From positions 124,001 through 188,000 of the forward strand of contig NZ_SLVX01000003.1 of assembly GCF_004341885.1 (NCBI RefSeq): DNA of 64,000 bases. Reading direction: 5' to 3'. This DNA comes from Shinella granuli. GTDB taxonomy: Bacteria; Pseudomonadota; Alphaproteobacteria; Rhizobiales; Rhizobiaceae. This document shows positions 1-8,595 of this stretch, one piece after another. The position numbers and the translations under genes were made by a program. The notes below the pieces were generated by a model. The model had not been told where the DNA came from, made no database searches, and saw only the letters and a list, made by a program, of their open reading frames with translations. Position 1 is the stretch's first letter; each line of letters opens with the position of its first letter.

Positions 1-1
1 C

Positions 2-1249
2 TCGCTGCGCTACACGATCGACGGCGAGGAGGTGCCGCTGGAAATCGCCCTCAACCAGCTCCAGTCGCCGAACCCGGACGACCGCCGCGAGGCGGCGCAA
101 GCGCTGGCGAAAACCTTCAAGGACAATATCCGCACCTTCACGCTGATCACCAACACGCTCGCCAAGGACAAGGAAATCTCCGACCGCTGGCGCGGCTTTT
201 CCGACATCGCCGACAGCCGGCACCTTGCCAACCGCGTCGAGCCGGAAGTCGTCGCAGCCCTGGCCGCGGCCGTACGCGAAGCCTATCCACGCCTCTCACA
301 CCGCTACTATGCGATGAAGGCGAAGTGGCTCGGAATGGAGCAAATGGACTATTGGGATCGCAACGCGCCCCTTCCCGAGACACCCGACGCGGTGATCCCC
401 TGGAACGAGGCACGCGACACCGTGCTCTCCGCCTACAGCGCCTTCGCGCCCGAAATGGCCGACATCGCCAAAGAATTCTTCGACAAGGGCTGGATCGACG
501 CGCCGGTGCGTCCCGGCAAGGCCCCGGGCGCCTTCGCCCATCCGACGGTGCCCTCCGCGCACCCCTATGTGCTCGTCAACTATATGGGCAAGCCGCGCGA
601 CGTGATGACACTCGCCCACGAACTCGGCCATGGCGTGCACCAGGTGCTTGCCGGCGGCCAGGGCGCTCTGATGGCCTCGACGCCGCTGACGCTGGCCGAG
701 ACCGCCTCCGTCTTCGGCGAGATGCTGACCTTCCGCAGCCTGCTCGACAAGACGAAGGACAAGCGCGAGCGCAAGGCGATGCTCGCCCAGAAGGTCGAGG
801 ACATGATCAACACGGTCGTGCGCCAGATCGCCTTCTACGAATTCGAGCGCAAGGTGCACACCGCCCGCAAGGAAGGCGAACTCACCGCCGACCGGATCGG
901 CGAACTCTGGCTTTCCGTGCAGGAGGAAAGCCTCGGCCCGGCCATCCGTATTTCGGAAGGCTACGAGACCTACTGGGCCTATATCCCCCACTTCATCCAC
1001 TCGCCCTTCTATGTCTATGCCTATGCCTTCGGCGATTGCCTGGTGAACTCGCTCTATGCCGTCTACCAGCGGGCGGAAGCCGGCTTCCAGGCGAAGTATT
1101 TCGACCTGCTCAAGGCCGGTGGCACCAAGCATCATACCGAGCTGCTGAAGCCGTTCGGCCTCGATGCGAGCGATCCGTCGTTCTGGAGCAAGGGACTGTC
1201 GATGATCGAAGGGCTGATCGACGAACTGGAAGCGCTTGATAAGGCCTGA
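2..1249 (+). CDS. pepF: M3 family oligoendopeptidase, PepF type (5' end outside window)
   Basis: This is a zinc metallopeptidase of family M3 that degrades oligopeptides, probably in the cytoplasm. The reading frame is open from the first bases of the window, so the N-terminal part is missing; about 416 codons are present against roughly 600 for the whole family member. The zinc site HELGH is visible (first His codon at 617-619), followed about 25 residues later by the LAETASVFGE segment that carries the third metal ligand. The C-terminal helical domain is intact. It ends 21 bp before pabB and may be cotranscribed with it. The assignment to PepF rather than another M3 peptidase rests on the C-terminal half only. 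Confidence 0.9.
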   Translation, partial: SLRYTIDGEEVPLEIALNQLQSPNPDDRREAAQALAKTFKDNIRTFTLITNTLAKDKEISDRWRGFSDIADSRHLANRVEPEVVAALAAAVREAYPRLSHRYYAMKAKWLGMEQMDYWDRNAPLPETPDAVIPWNEARDTVLSAYSAFAPEMADIAKEFFDKGWIDAPVRPGKAPGAFAHPTVPSAHPYVLVNYMGKPRDVMTLAHELGHGVHQVLAGGQGALMASTPLTLAETASVFGEMLTFRSLLDKTKDKRERKAMLAQKVEDMINTVVRQIAFYEFERKVHTARKEGELTADRIGELWLSVQEESLGPAIRISEGYETYWAYIPHFIHSPFYVYAYAFGDCLVNSLYAVYQRAEAGFQAKYFDLLKAGGTKHHTELLKPFGLDASDPSFWSKGLSMIEGLIDELEALDKA

Positions 1250-1270
1250 CATCGAAAGAAGAAGCCGCGC

Positions 1271-2428
1271 ATGACCGACCGCGAACGCTTTGTGCTCCTC
1301 AGGGACGACCGTGAGGACCGGACGGTGGTTTTCGCCGAGCCGCTTGGCGTCGTCACCGTGCGCGAGCGCGCCGGCTTCGAGCCCGCCTTCGCGGCCTTGC
1401 AGGCGGCACATGCGAAAGGCCACTGGATCGCCGGCTTCATGAGCTACGAGGCCGGCCATCTCTTCGAGGAGAAGCTCGCTCCCTTCGCCGTGGAGAACCG
1501 CCCGACGCCGCTGATGAGTTTCGGCATCTTCGAAAAGCCGGCGGACGACCACCCGCTGGCAAAACCCCGCCAGCGCACTGAAAACGAACCCTTCCTCACC
1601 GAGCCGAAAGCCGGCTGGGATTTCGAGACCTACCGCGGCCGCTTCGACCGCCTGCACCAGCATCTGCGCCAGGGCGACTGTTACCAGGCCAATCTCACCA
1701 TGCCGATCCGCGCCCGCTGGGCCGGCGACCCGCTCGCCGCCTTCTGGTCACTGATCGAGCGCCAGCCCGTGCGCTACGGCGCCTTCGTCTCGCTCGACGG
1801 GCCGCAGCTCCTCTCCCGCTCGCCGGAACTCTTCTTCGACGTCGACAAGGACGGCTGGATCGAGACGCATCCGATGAAGGGCACCGCGCCGCGCGGAACG
1901 AGCGTAGCGGAAGATGCCGAGATCATCGCCGCCATGCAGGCCGATCCGAAGTCGCAGGCGGAAAACCGCATGATCGTCGATCTGCTGCGCAACGACATCT
2001 CGCGCATCACCGAGGTCGGCACGCTTCACGTGCCGAAACTCTTCGCCGTCGAGACCTATCCCACCGTGCACCAGATGGTGAGCCATGTGCGGGCCAAACT
2101 CCTGCCCGGGATCTCGATCCGTGACATCTTCGCCGCCCTCTTCCCCTGCGGCTCGATCACCGGCGCGCCGAAGATGAGCGCCATGAAGATTCTGCACGAC
2201 CTGGAGGACGGCCCGCGCGACGCCTATTGCGGCGCGATCGGGATGATCGCACCGGACGGAACCATGCGCTTCAACGTGGCGATCCGCACCGTCTCGATCT
2301 TCGAGGATGGCGAGGCGGTCTTCAATGTCGGCGGCGGCATCGTCTTCGATTCGACTGCCGAGGCGGAATACGAGGAATGCTTGCTGAAGGCACGCTTTGC
2401 GGTGGGGGATCAATGGATATCTCGCTGA
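1271..2428 (+). CDS. pabB: Aminodeoxychorismate synthase component I
   Basis: PabB aminates chorismate to 4-amino-4-deoxychorismate, the first committed step to p-aminobenzoate and folate. The 385-residue protein is a chorismate-binding domain without a fused glutamine amidotransferase. Visible motifs are the active-site KGTAPRG (Lys203), the AENRMIVDLLRND block and the SITGAPK block, all typical of the PabB/TrpE superfamily. The pairing with a class IV aminotransferase directly downstream, overlapping by 16 bp, favours PabB over anthranilate synthase or isochorismate synthase. No PabA-type amidotransferase gene lies nearby, so the amidotransferase subunit must be encoded elsewhere. Confidence 0.9.
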   Translation: MTDRERFVLLRDDREDRTVVFAEPLGVVTVRERAGFEPAFAALQAAHAKGHWIAGFMSYEAGHLFEEKLAPFAVENRPTPLMSFGIFEKPADDHPLAKPRQRTENEPFLTEPKAGWDFETYRGRFDRLHQHLRQGDCYQANLTMPIRARWAGDPLAAFWSLIERQPVRYGAFVSLDGPQLLSRSPELFFDVDKDGWIETHPMKGTAPRGTSVAEDAEIIAAMQADPKSQAENRMIVDLLRNDISRITEVGTLHVPKLFAVETYPTVHQMVSHVRAKLLPGISIRDIFAALFPCGSITGAPKMSAMKILHDLEDGPRDAYCGAIGMIAPDGTMRFNVAIRTVSIFEDGEAVFNVGGGIVFDSTAEAEYEECLLKARFAVGDQWISR

Positions 2429-3201
2429 TCGAGACCCTGCGCTGGGAATCCGGCTTCGTGCGGCTGGAGCGGCATCTGGCGCGTCTGGCGCGCTCGGCGG
2501 CGGAACTGGGATTGTCGGGGGCCGAGGGGGCACGGCAGGCCTTGTTCGCTGCGCTCCCCCCCTCTGCCCTGCCGGGCATCTCCCCCTCAAGGGGGGAGAT
2601 CGATGGAGGACGCTCACCACTCCATCAGGCAGACGGCGCGGCAGCGACACCGACCGCTTTTGAAGGAAACCCTGGCTTCCCGCCGATCTCCCCCCTTGAG
2701 GGGGAGGTGCCCGGCAGGGCAGAGGGGGGTGCGCCGCACCCCTCACCTCTCCGCATCCGTCTCGAACTTTTCGCCGACGGCCGGATCGAGGTGCAGACCA
2801 CCCCCTTCACGCCCCTCCCGGCGGACACGACATGGCACCTGAAGATCGCCGCCACCCGTCTCGCCTCCGCCGACCCGTTGCTCCGCCACAAGACCTCCCG
2901 CCGCACCGCCTATGCCGCGGCCCGTGCCGAATTCCCGGCAGCGGAGGTGGATGAGGTGATCCTCCTCAACGAACGCGGCGAGCTTTGCGAGGGCACCATC
3001 ACCTCGCTCTTCCTCGACGACGGCACCGGCGTGCTGAAAACGCCGCCACTCGCCTGCGGCCTGCTGGCCGGCGTGCTGCGGGAAGAATTGCTGGAGAGCG
3101 GCAAGGCCGTCGAACAGATATTAAGACCGGACGATCTTGCCCGTGGCACGGTCTTCGTCGGCAATTCGCTGCGCGGGCTGATCCGGGGCAAGCTGGCATG
3201 A
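2413..3201 (+). CDS. pabC: Aminodeoxychorismate lyase (class IV aminotransferase) with an in-frame repeat insertion
   Basis: The protein belongs to the fold-type IV PLP enzymes. Its position behind pabB indicates 4-amino-4-deoxychorismate lyase, which releases pyruvate to give p-aminobenzoate. The start is the ATG at 2413, inside the end of pabB; an earlier in-frame start would extend far into pabB. The PLP lysine is Lys160 in LLRHKTSRR, followed by the ExxE-like segment NERGELCEGT. Residues about 48-106 do not look like the family: they are rich in Pro, Gly and Ser and are encoded by a palindromic repeat (see the repeat at 2556-2729). The frame is kept on both sides, so the gene may be functional with an extra loop. 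The stop overlaps the next start (ATGA). Confidence 0.85.
   Translation: MDISLIETLRWESGFVRLERHLARLARSAAELGLSGAEGARQALFAALPPSALPGISPSRGEIDGGRSPLHQADGAAATPTAFEGNPGFPPISPLEGEVPGRAEGGAPHPSPLRIRLELFADGRIEVQTTPFTPLPADTTWHLKIAATRLASADPLLRHKTSRRTAYAAARAEFPAAEVDEVILLNERGELCEGTITSLFLDDGTGVLKTPPLACGLLAGVLREELLESGKAVEQILRPDDLARGTVFVGNSLRGLIRGKLA
2556..2729. repeat. RIME-like palindromic element inserted in frame in pabC
   Basis: Two arms of about 44 bp (2556-2600 and 2686-2729) are reverse complements of each other with one mismatch in the aligned core. Each arm itself contains a GGGGGAGAT / ATCTCCCCC hairpin. The whole unit is about 174 bp, that is 58 codons, so it does not disturb the reading frame. 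The structure, two facing large palindromes, resembles the intergenic mosaic elements (RIME) described in rhizobia. A related but different copy lies at 23941-24089 in an intergenic position. Confidence 0.85.
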
Positions 3202-4091
3202 AACAGCCGGTCCATACGCCCTATGACGGTTCCGCCCGTCTCTTCACCATCGGCCTCGGCCCGCTCGACCCCGCCCGCTGGATCGAGCCGGACGCCGACC
3301 TGGAGCGCTACCTTCTCGAAAAGAACCGGCTGATCGCCGGACATCGCGACACCGTCTTCGTGGAGGAGGCCGGAACACGCGCCGCGCAGCAGGAGGTTCT
3401 CGACCTCCTCGCCGAGCATGTGACGGCGCAGCATCCGGCCCACTATCGCCGCGCAGGCTCGGCGATCGCCACCAAAGACCGCACCATCGATCTCGCTGCC
3501 GACGAAGCCCCGCTCGTCACCGCCGGCGCATTGGTGCAGGAAGACCTCGTGCTGATGCGCCGCGACGACAGCGGCTGGCGGCTCGTCGCCGGTTACGTCG
3601 CCTTCCCCTCCTCCTGGTCGCTGCCGGAAAAGTTCGGCCGGCGGATGGAGGATATCCATGCGCCCGTGCCTGATTTCGGCGAGGGCACGCGCAATGCCCT
3701 CCTGATCAACCGCATGTTCGACAATCTCAAGGTCGAGCAGCCGGTCTTCCGTTTCAACTGGTCGATCAACCCGGACGCCGACCTGCACTATCCGGCATCC
3801 AAGGCGCATGGCGCCCTGCCTGAAGGGCACGCGTTGTCGCTCGAGACCACCTTCGCCCGCGTCGAGCGCCAGACCCTGCGCAAGCTGCCGGTCTCCGGCG
3901 ACATCCTCTTCACCATCCGCATCTACACCGATCCGCTCGCCGCGCTGCGCAGGCTGCCCGAGGCGCGTAGGATCGCGACCGTCTTCGCCGACCAGCTCGA
4001 AGCGCTGAACCTGCCGCAGGCGACCTACAAGGGGCTTGCCACGAAAAGGGCGGCGCTGGTGGCGGAATTGCGGGCGGTTGCGGCCGGTTAA
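3198..4091 (+). CDS. DUF3445 protein, heme-dependent oxidative N-demethylase-like
   Basis: The 297-residue protein matches by eye the DUF3445 family, whose characterised members are heme-dependent oxidative N-demethylases acting on small amines. That function comes from the family and is not shown here. The ATG at 3198 overlaps the pabC stop as ATGA, so the gene is translationally coupled to the folate genes. No signal peptide or membrane segment is visible. A conserved-looking central part contains GRRMEDIHAPVPDF, followed by the RFNWSINPDADLHY region. Its presence in a pab operon suggests either a role in C1 or amine metabolism or simple cotranscription. Confidence 0.75.
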   Translation: MKQPVHTPYDGSARLFTIGLGPLDPARWIEPDADLERYLLEKNRLIAGHRDTVFVEEAGTRAAQQEVLDLLAEHVTAQHPAHYRRAGSAIATKDRTIDLAADEAPLVTAGALVQEDLVLMRRDDSGWRLVAGYVAFPSSWSLPEKFGRRMEDIHAPVPDFGEGTRNALLINRMFDNLKVEQPVFRFNWSINPDADLHYPASKAHGALPEGHALSLETTFARVERQTLRKLPVSGDILFTIRIYTDPLAALRRLPEARRIATVFADQLEALNLPQATYKGLATKRAALVAELRAVAAG

Positions 4092-4223
4092 GAATATCAC
4101 GACGGAAAACCGCAGCCACCCTTTATTGTGACAGAAAACTGTGCTCTAGCGCTGCCATATTATGCTATGGGGCCCGTCGAGACCCTGATTTTACAGCAAA
4201 GCGGCCGGCCGCAGGAGAACCAA

Positions 4224-5675
4224 ATGGCAGACAGCACCTATCCGGTTTATGGCGAGATCACCGGCCCGATCGTGATGATCGGTTTCGGCTCCATCGGGCG
4301 CGGCACGCTGCCGCTGATCGAGCGCCACTTCAAGTATGACCGGAACCGGCTGATCGTCATCGAGCCGCGCGAAGACGCCGCCGACGCGGAAATCTACGCC
4401 CGCCACGGCGTGCGCCACGTCAAGGCGCATGTCACCAAGGAGAACTACAAGGATCTCCTCAAGCCGCTTCTCACGGAAGGCGGTGGCCAGGGTTTCTGCG
4501 TCAACCTCTCCGTCGACACGGGCTCCGTCGACCTGATCAAGCTCTGCCGCAAGCTCGACGTGCTCTATATCGACACGGTCGTCGAACCCTGGCTCGGCTT
4601 CTACTTCGACAAGGGCATGAAGAACGCCGACCGCACCAACTATGCGCTGCGCGAGACGCTGCGCAAGGAGAAGGAAAAGCACCCCGGTGGCACGACGGCG
4701 GTCTCCACCTGCGGCGCCAATCCGGGCATGGTCTCCTGGTTCGTCAAGCAGGCGCTGGTGAACCTCGCCAAGGACCTTGGCGTGAAGTTCGAGGAGCCGA
4801 CGCAGGACGACCGCGAAGGCTGGGCCAAGCTGATGAAGAAGGTCGGCGTCAAGGGCGTGCACATCGCCGAGCGCGATACCCAGCGCACCAGGAACCCGAA
4901 GCCGTTCAATACCTTCTGGAACACCTGGTCGGTGGAAGGCTTCATCTCGGAAGGCCTGCAGCCGGCCGAACTCGGCTGGGGCACCCATGAGAACTGGATG
5001 CCGAAAAACGCCAAGAAGCACAAGAAGGGCTGCAAGGCCGCGATCTACCTGGAGCAGCCCGGCGCCAACACGCGCGTGCGCTCCTGGTGCCCGACGCCCG
5101 GCCCGCAATACGGCTTCCTCGTCACCCACAACGAGTCGATCTCGATCGCCGACTTCTTCACCGTGCGCGACAAGGACGGCCACGTCACCTACCGCCCGAC
5201 CTGCCACTATGCCTACCACCCGGCCAACGACGCCGTGATCTCGCTACATGAGATGTTCGGCAACGGCGGCAACCAGCAGCCGGTGCTGCATGTTCTCGAC
5301 GAGAACGAACTGGTCGACGGCGTCGACGAACTCGGCGTGCTGCTCTATGGCCACGACAAGAACGCCTACTGGTACGGTTCGCGCCTGTCGCTGGAAGAGA
5401 CCCGCCGCCTCGCCCCCTACCAGAACGCCACCGGCCTGCAGGTGACCTCGGCCGTGCTCGCCGGCATGGTCTGGGCGCTGGAAAACCCCAAGGCCGGCAT
5501 CGTGGAAGCCGACGAGGTCGACTACAAGCGCTGCCTGGAAGTGCAGACGCCCTATCTCGGCCCGGTCGAAGGCCACTATACCGACTGGACCCCGCTCGAC
5601 GGCCGCCCGGGTCTCTTCCCGGAAGATCTCGACACGAAGGATCCGTGGCAGTTCAGGAACATCCTGGTCCGCTGA
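4224..5675 (+). CDS. hss: Homospermidine synthase
   Basis: Homospermidine synthase makes sym-homospermidine from putrescine in an NAD-dependent reaction; this polyamine is characteristic of rhizobia. The N-terminus carries a Rossmann motif (VMIGFGSIGRGTLPL), and the protein of 483 residues has the usual length of bacterial Hss. The start is the ATG at 4224, with AGGAG 6 bp upstream; the frame extends to 4128 but lacks a comparable ribosome site there. The gene is separated from the folate genes by 132 bp and probably has its own promoter. Confidence 0.93.
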   Translation: MADSTYPVYGEITGPIVMIGFGSIGRGTLPLIERHFKYDRNRLIVIEPREDAADAEIYARHGVRHVKAHVTKENYKDLLKPLLTEGGGQGFCVNLSVDTGSVDLIKLCRKLDVLYIDTVVEPWLGFYFDKGMKNADRTNYALRETLRKEKEKHPGGTTAVSTCGANPGMVSWFVKQALVNLAKDLGVKFEEPTQDDREGWAKLMKKVGVKGVHIAERDTQRTRNPKPFNTFWNTWSVEGFISEGLQPAELGWGTHENWMPKNAKKHKKGCKAAIYLEQPGANTRVRSWCPTPGPQYGFLVTHNESISIADFFTVRDKDGHVTYRPTCHYAYHPANDAVISLHEMFGNGGNQQPVLHVLDENELVDGVDELGVLLYGHDKNAYWYGSRLSLEETRRLAPYQNATGLQVTSAVLAGMVWALENPKAGIVEADEVDYKRCLEVQTPYLGPVEGHYTDWTPLDGRPGLFPEDLDTKDPWQFRNILVR

Positions 5676-5751
5676 ACCGGCTTTCATTCCCTGGCAGGAC
5701 GCCCGCGGCAGACCCGCAGGCGTCTTTGTTGCACCCCCTCGTTCCACCCGC

Positions 5752-5836
5752 TGTCGTCATCCTCGGCCTTGAGCCGAGGATCCAAAGCCGCGTCCGCAAG
5801 CGGGTGGATGCTCGGCTCAAGGCCGAGCATGACGAA
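5752..5836. repeat. Intergenic palindromic repeat
   Basis: Two 31-bp arms (5752-5782 and 5806-5836) are reverse complements with four mismatches, and each holds an inner palindrome around CTCGGCTTGAGCCGAG-like cores. The element fills most of the 317-bp gap between hss and omp10. It looks like a dispersed repeat of the kind common between rhizobial genes. I see no gene in the rest of this gap. A hairpin this size could also end or stabilise the hss transcript. Confidence 0.75.
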
Positions 5837-5992
5837 GGAGGGGTGTGGCGGACTTGCCAGCGGTGTCTGAAACGCTTTCAATGGGATAATACCCGATGCC
5901 CCGGCGGCGCGTCTTGCTTTCGACGTTTCTTCGCGGCATGGTTTGCCGAATTGGACGGGTGGTTCGCGCCGCCGTGACCCTGGGAGACCCAT

Positions 5993-6364
5993 ATGAAGCC
6001 GATCACAGTCCTCAGCCTGCTGACCGCCGCCGTCGCACTCGCCGCTTGCCAGTCCGAGCGCGCGCCGCGCGACCTGCCGGTGACCCAGCGCCCCCTGGCG
6101 CAGGGAGTGGAAGGCGCCTGGGTGGACCCGAACGGCATCGTCTCCACCTTCCAGGGCGGCACGTTCACGACGCGCACCACCGACACGAACCAGCTTCTCG
6201 CTTCGGGCACCTACATCAACACGTCGCCGACGCTGGTCGAGATCAACATGACCTCGCTGGTGCGCAACACCCAGTCCAAGGTCAATTGCGCGCTCGTCAG
6301 CCAGAGCCAGCTCAACTGCACGACGGCCGAAGGCGCACAGTTCTCGCTCGCCCGCCGCGCCTGA
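5993..6364 (+). CDS. omp10: Outer membrane lipoprotein of the Omp10 family
   Basis: The 123-residue protein starts with a lipoprotein signal peptide ending in LAAC (lipidated Cys at residue 19). The mature part resembles Brucella Omp10 along its whole length: the segments [33 protein letters not shown] and SKVNCALVS are the recognisable family blocks. It is expected to sit in the outer membrane. The two Cys residues in [13 protein letters not shown] could form a disulfide. The start follows GGAG-like bases about 10 bp upstream. A rho-independent terminator follows at once, so it is probably monocistronic. Confidence 0.9.
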   Translation: MKPITVLSLLTAAVALAACQSERAPRDLPVTQRPLAQGVEGAWVDPNGIVSTFQGGTFTTRTTDTNQLLASGTYINTSPTLVEINMTSLVRNTQSKVNCALVSQSQLNCTTAEGAQFSLARRA

Positions 6365-6382
6365 GCGAACGACATCGTCACG

Positions 6383-6408
6383 AAAGGGCCGCAAGGCCCT
6401 TTTTTCGT
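6383..6408 (+). terminator. Rho-independent terminator after omp10
   Basis: An AAGGGCC / GGCCCTT stem with a GCAA loop is followed by a run of T. It lies 20 bp after the omp10 stop codon. Confidence 0.85.
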
Positions 6409-6568
6409 TTCGGCTCATAAACATGGGTGGCCTGCGGCCTCTCCTCTTTTCTCTTGAACTCGTCCGCGACCGGTGAAAACATCCGCCGGCTGGCTGTCAT
6501 GTTTCCGGTTTATCGAGAAGCGGATCGCCCCTCCCGCGCCTTCGCGGGCAAACAAGGAGAAGAGGACC

Positions 6569-8521
6569 ATGACGTTTTTCCGATCCGGCCTTCTGGCCGC
6601 CTCCCTCATCGCGCTCTCCAGCGGCTCGGCGCTCGCCGATTACGAGCTGAACATCCTGCATATCAATGACCTGCATTCGCGCATCGAGGCGATCAACAAG
6701 TTCGATTCGACCTGCTCGGACGAAGAGGAAGGCAAGGGCGAATGCTTCGGCGGCGTGGCGCGCCTGAAGACCGCCATCGACGCCCAGCGCGAGGCGCTGA
6801 CCGGCAAGAACGTGCTGCTGCTGAACGCCGGCGACAATTTCCAGGGTTCGCTCTTCTACACCACCTACAAGGGCGCGGTGGAGGCCGAGTTCCTCAATCT
6901 CATGAAGTTCGACGCCATGACCGTCGGCAACCATGAATTCGACGACAGCGAGGACGGCCTCGCCACCTTCCTCGACAAGGTCGCGTTCCCGGTCGTCACC
7001 GCGAATGTCGCGGCCAGCGCCAGCTCGAAGATCGGCGACCGCATCAAGCCCTTCATCGTGCTGAACCAGGGCGGCCAGGGGATCGGTATCGTCGGCGCCG
7101 TCGCCAACGACACCGCGGAACTCTCCTCGCCCGGCCCGAACGTCCTGATCGGCGACGACGTCGCCGATATCACGGCGGCGATCGCCGAACTGAAGAAGCA
7201 GGGCGTCAACAAGATCATCGCGCTGACCCATGTCGGCTATCCCCGCGATCTGGCGGCCATCGCCAGGATCCCCGACGTGGACGTGGTGGTCGGCGGCCAC
7301 ACCAACACCTTCCTTTCCAACACCTCGGACAAGGCGGAAGGCCCCTATCCGACGCTGGTCGACAATCCCGGCGGCTACAAGGTGCCCGTCGTGCAGGCCG
7401 CGGCCTATTCCAAGTATCTCGGCAATCTCAAGGTCGTCTTCGACGATGCGGGCGTCGTGAAGGAAGCCTCCGGCGAACCGATCCTGATCGATTCCTCCGT
7501 CAAGCCGGACGAGGCCGTGCTCGCCCGCATTAAGGAGCTTGGCGGCCCGATCGAGGAGCTGAAGAACAAGATCGTCGCCGAGAGCGCAGCGCCCATCGAC
7601 GGCTCGCGCGAGGTGTGCCGCGCCGCCGAATGCGCCATGGGCAACCTGGTGGCCGACGCCATCCTCGACCGCACCAGGAGCCAGGGCATGACGATCGCCA
7701 TCACCAATGGCGGGGGCCTGCGCGCCTCCATCGACGGCGGCCCGGTCTCCATGGGCGAGGTGCTGTCGGTGCTGCCCTTCCAGAACACAGTCGCCACCTT
7801 CCAGCTCAAGGGTTCGGACCTCCTCGCCGCCCTCGAAAACGGCCTCGGCCAGATCGAGGAAGGCGCCGGCCGCTTCCCCCAGGTCTCCGGCATGAAATAC
7901 TCCTTCGACAAGTCGAAGCCGGCCGGCAGCCGCGTCGTCTCCGTCGAGGTGAAGGAGGGCGACGCCTTCGTACCGCTCGACCCGGCCAGGACCTACGGCA
8001 TCGCCTCGAACAACTACATGCGGGCGGGTGGTGACGGTTACTCCATCTTCGCCACCGCCGGCATGAACGCCTACGATTTCGGCCCGAACCTCGAACTGGT
8101 CGTCGCCGACTATCTTGCCGCGCACCGCCCCTACCAGCCCTACACGGATGGCCGCATCACGGAAGTCGCCGATGCCACGGTCGTCGAGACCCCGGAGACC
8201 ACGGAGACCGCGGCAGGCACCGAGGCCGAGCCAGCCACGAGCGAAACGGCAACCCCGACGGACACGGCCGCCAAGACGGCGGAAGGCACGGCAACCTCCG
8301 GCGAGGCCGCATCGGGCACCGCCGCCACGACCACGACCACCGAAACAGCAACAGTGGCAGCCGGCGGTAAGCATGTCATCGTCCGCGGCGATACGCTTTG
8401 GGATCTCGCCAAGGCGGCCTATGGCGACGGCACGCTGTGGCGCAGGATCGCGGAAGCCAACGGCAATCCGCGGCCGCGCGCCCTGCATGTCGGCACGGAG
8501 CTGTCCATCCCGACCAAATAA
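6569..8521 (+). CDS. Periplasmic 5'-nucleotidase (UshA-like) with C-terminal LysM domain
   Basis: This is a 650-residue secreted metallophosphoesterase that should hydrolyse nucleotides or related phosphoesters in the periplasm. The start at 6569 follows an AAGGAGAAGAGG ribosome site and opens a signal peptide (cleavage near SALA-DYEL). The metallophosphatase domain shows NDLHSR, LNAGDNFQGS, VGNHEFD, LTHVGYPRD and GGHTNT. The 5'-nucleotidase C-terminal domain shows ITNGGGLRASI and NYMRAGGDGYSIF. A Thr/Glu/Ala-rich linker of about 65 residues then leads to a LysM domain (VRGDTLWDLAKAAYGDGTLW) at the very C-terminus, which should anchor the enzyme to peptidoglycan. The linker-LysM tail is absent from classical UshA. 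A terminator follows. Confidence 0.9.
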   Translation: MTFFRSGLLAASLIALSSGSALADYELNILHINDLHSRIEAINKFDSTCSDEEEGKGECFGGVARLKTAIDAQREALTGKNVLLLNAGDNFQGSLFYTTYKGAVEAEFLNLMKFDAMTVGNHEFDDSEDGLATFLDKVAFPVVTANVAASASSKIGDRIKPFIVLNQGGQGIGIVGAVANDTAELSSPGPNVLIGDDVADITAAIAELKKQGVNKIIALTHVGYPRDLAAIARIPDVDVVVGGHTNTFLSNTSDKAEGPYPTLVDNPGGYKVPVVQAAAYSKYLGNLKVVFDDAGVVKEASGEPILIDSSVKPDEAVLARIKELGGPIEELKNKIVAESAAPIDGSREVCRAAECAMGNLVADAILDRTRSQGMTIAITNGGGLRASIDGGPVSMGEVLSVLPFQNTVATFQLKGSDLLAALENGLGQIEEGAGRFPQVSGMKYSFDKSKPAGSRVVSVEVKEGDAFVPLDPARTYGIASNNYMRAGGDGYSIFATAGMNAYDFGPNLELVVADYLAAHRPYQPYTDGRITEVADATVVETPETTETAAGTEAEPATSETATPTDTAAKTAEGTATSGEAASGTAATTTTTETATVAAGGKHVIVRGDTLWDLAKAAYGDGTLWRRIAEANGNPRPRALHVGTELSIPTK

Positions 8522-8545
8522 GGACAATTTGTCTCCACTATTTCT

Positions 8546-8581
8546 GCCGGCCCGGGCTTTCCCGGGCCGGTATTTCTTTTT
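8546..8581 (+). terminator. Rho-independent terminator after the 5'-nucleotidase gene
   Basis: A perfect 10-bp stem CCGGCCCGGG / CCCGGGCCGG with a 4-base loop (8547-8570) is followed by TATTTCTTTTT. Confidence 0.8.
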
Positions 8582-8595
8582 AGAACGATTCTGAG
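8579..8595 (+). promoter_or_regulatory. Irr-box (ICE)-like operator upstream of ferrochelatase
   Basis: The 17-bp sequence TTTAGAACGATTCTGAG has inverted TTAGAA / TTCTGA halves separated by CGA. From memory of rhizobial iron regulation, this closely follows the iron control element bound by Irr (TTTAGAA-N3-TTCTAAA type). It stands about 120 bp before hemH, a plausible Irr target because Irr controls heme synthesis genes. A second inverted repeat (TCTTGCA at 8644, TGCAAGA at 8659) lies closer to the start. Binding is inferred. Confidence 0.55.
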
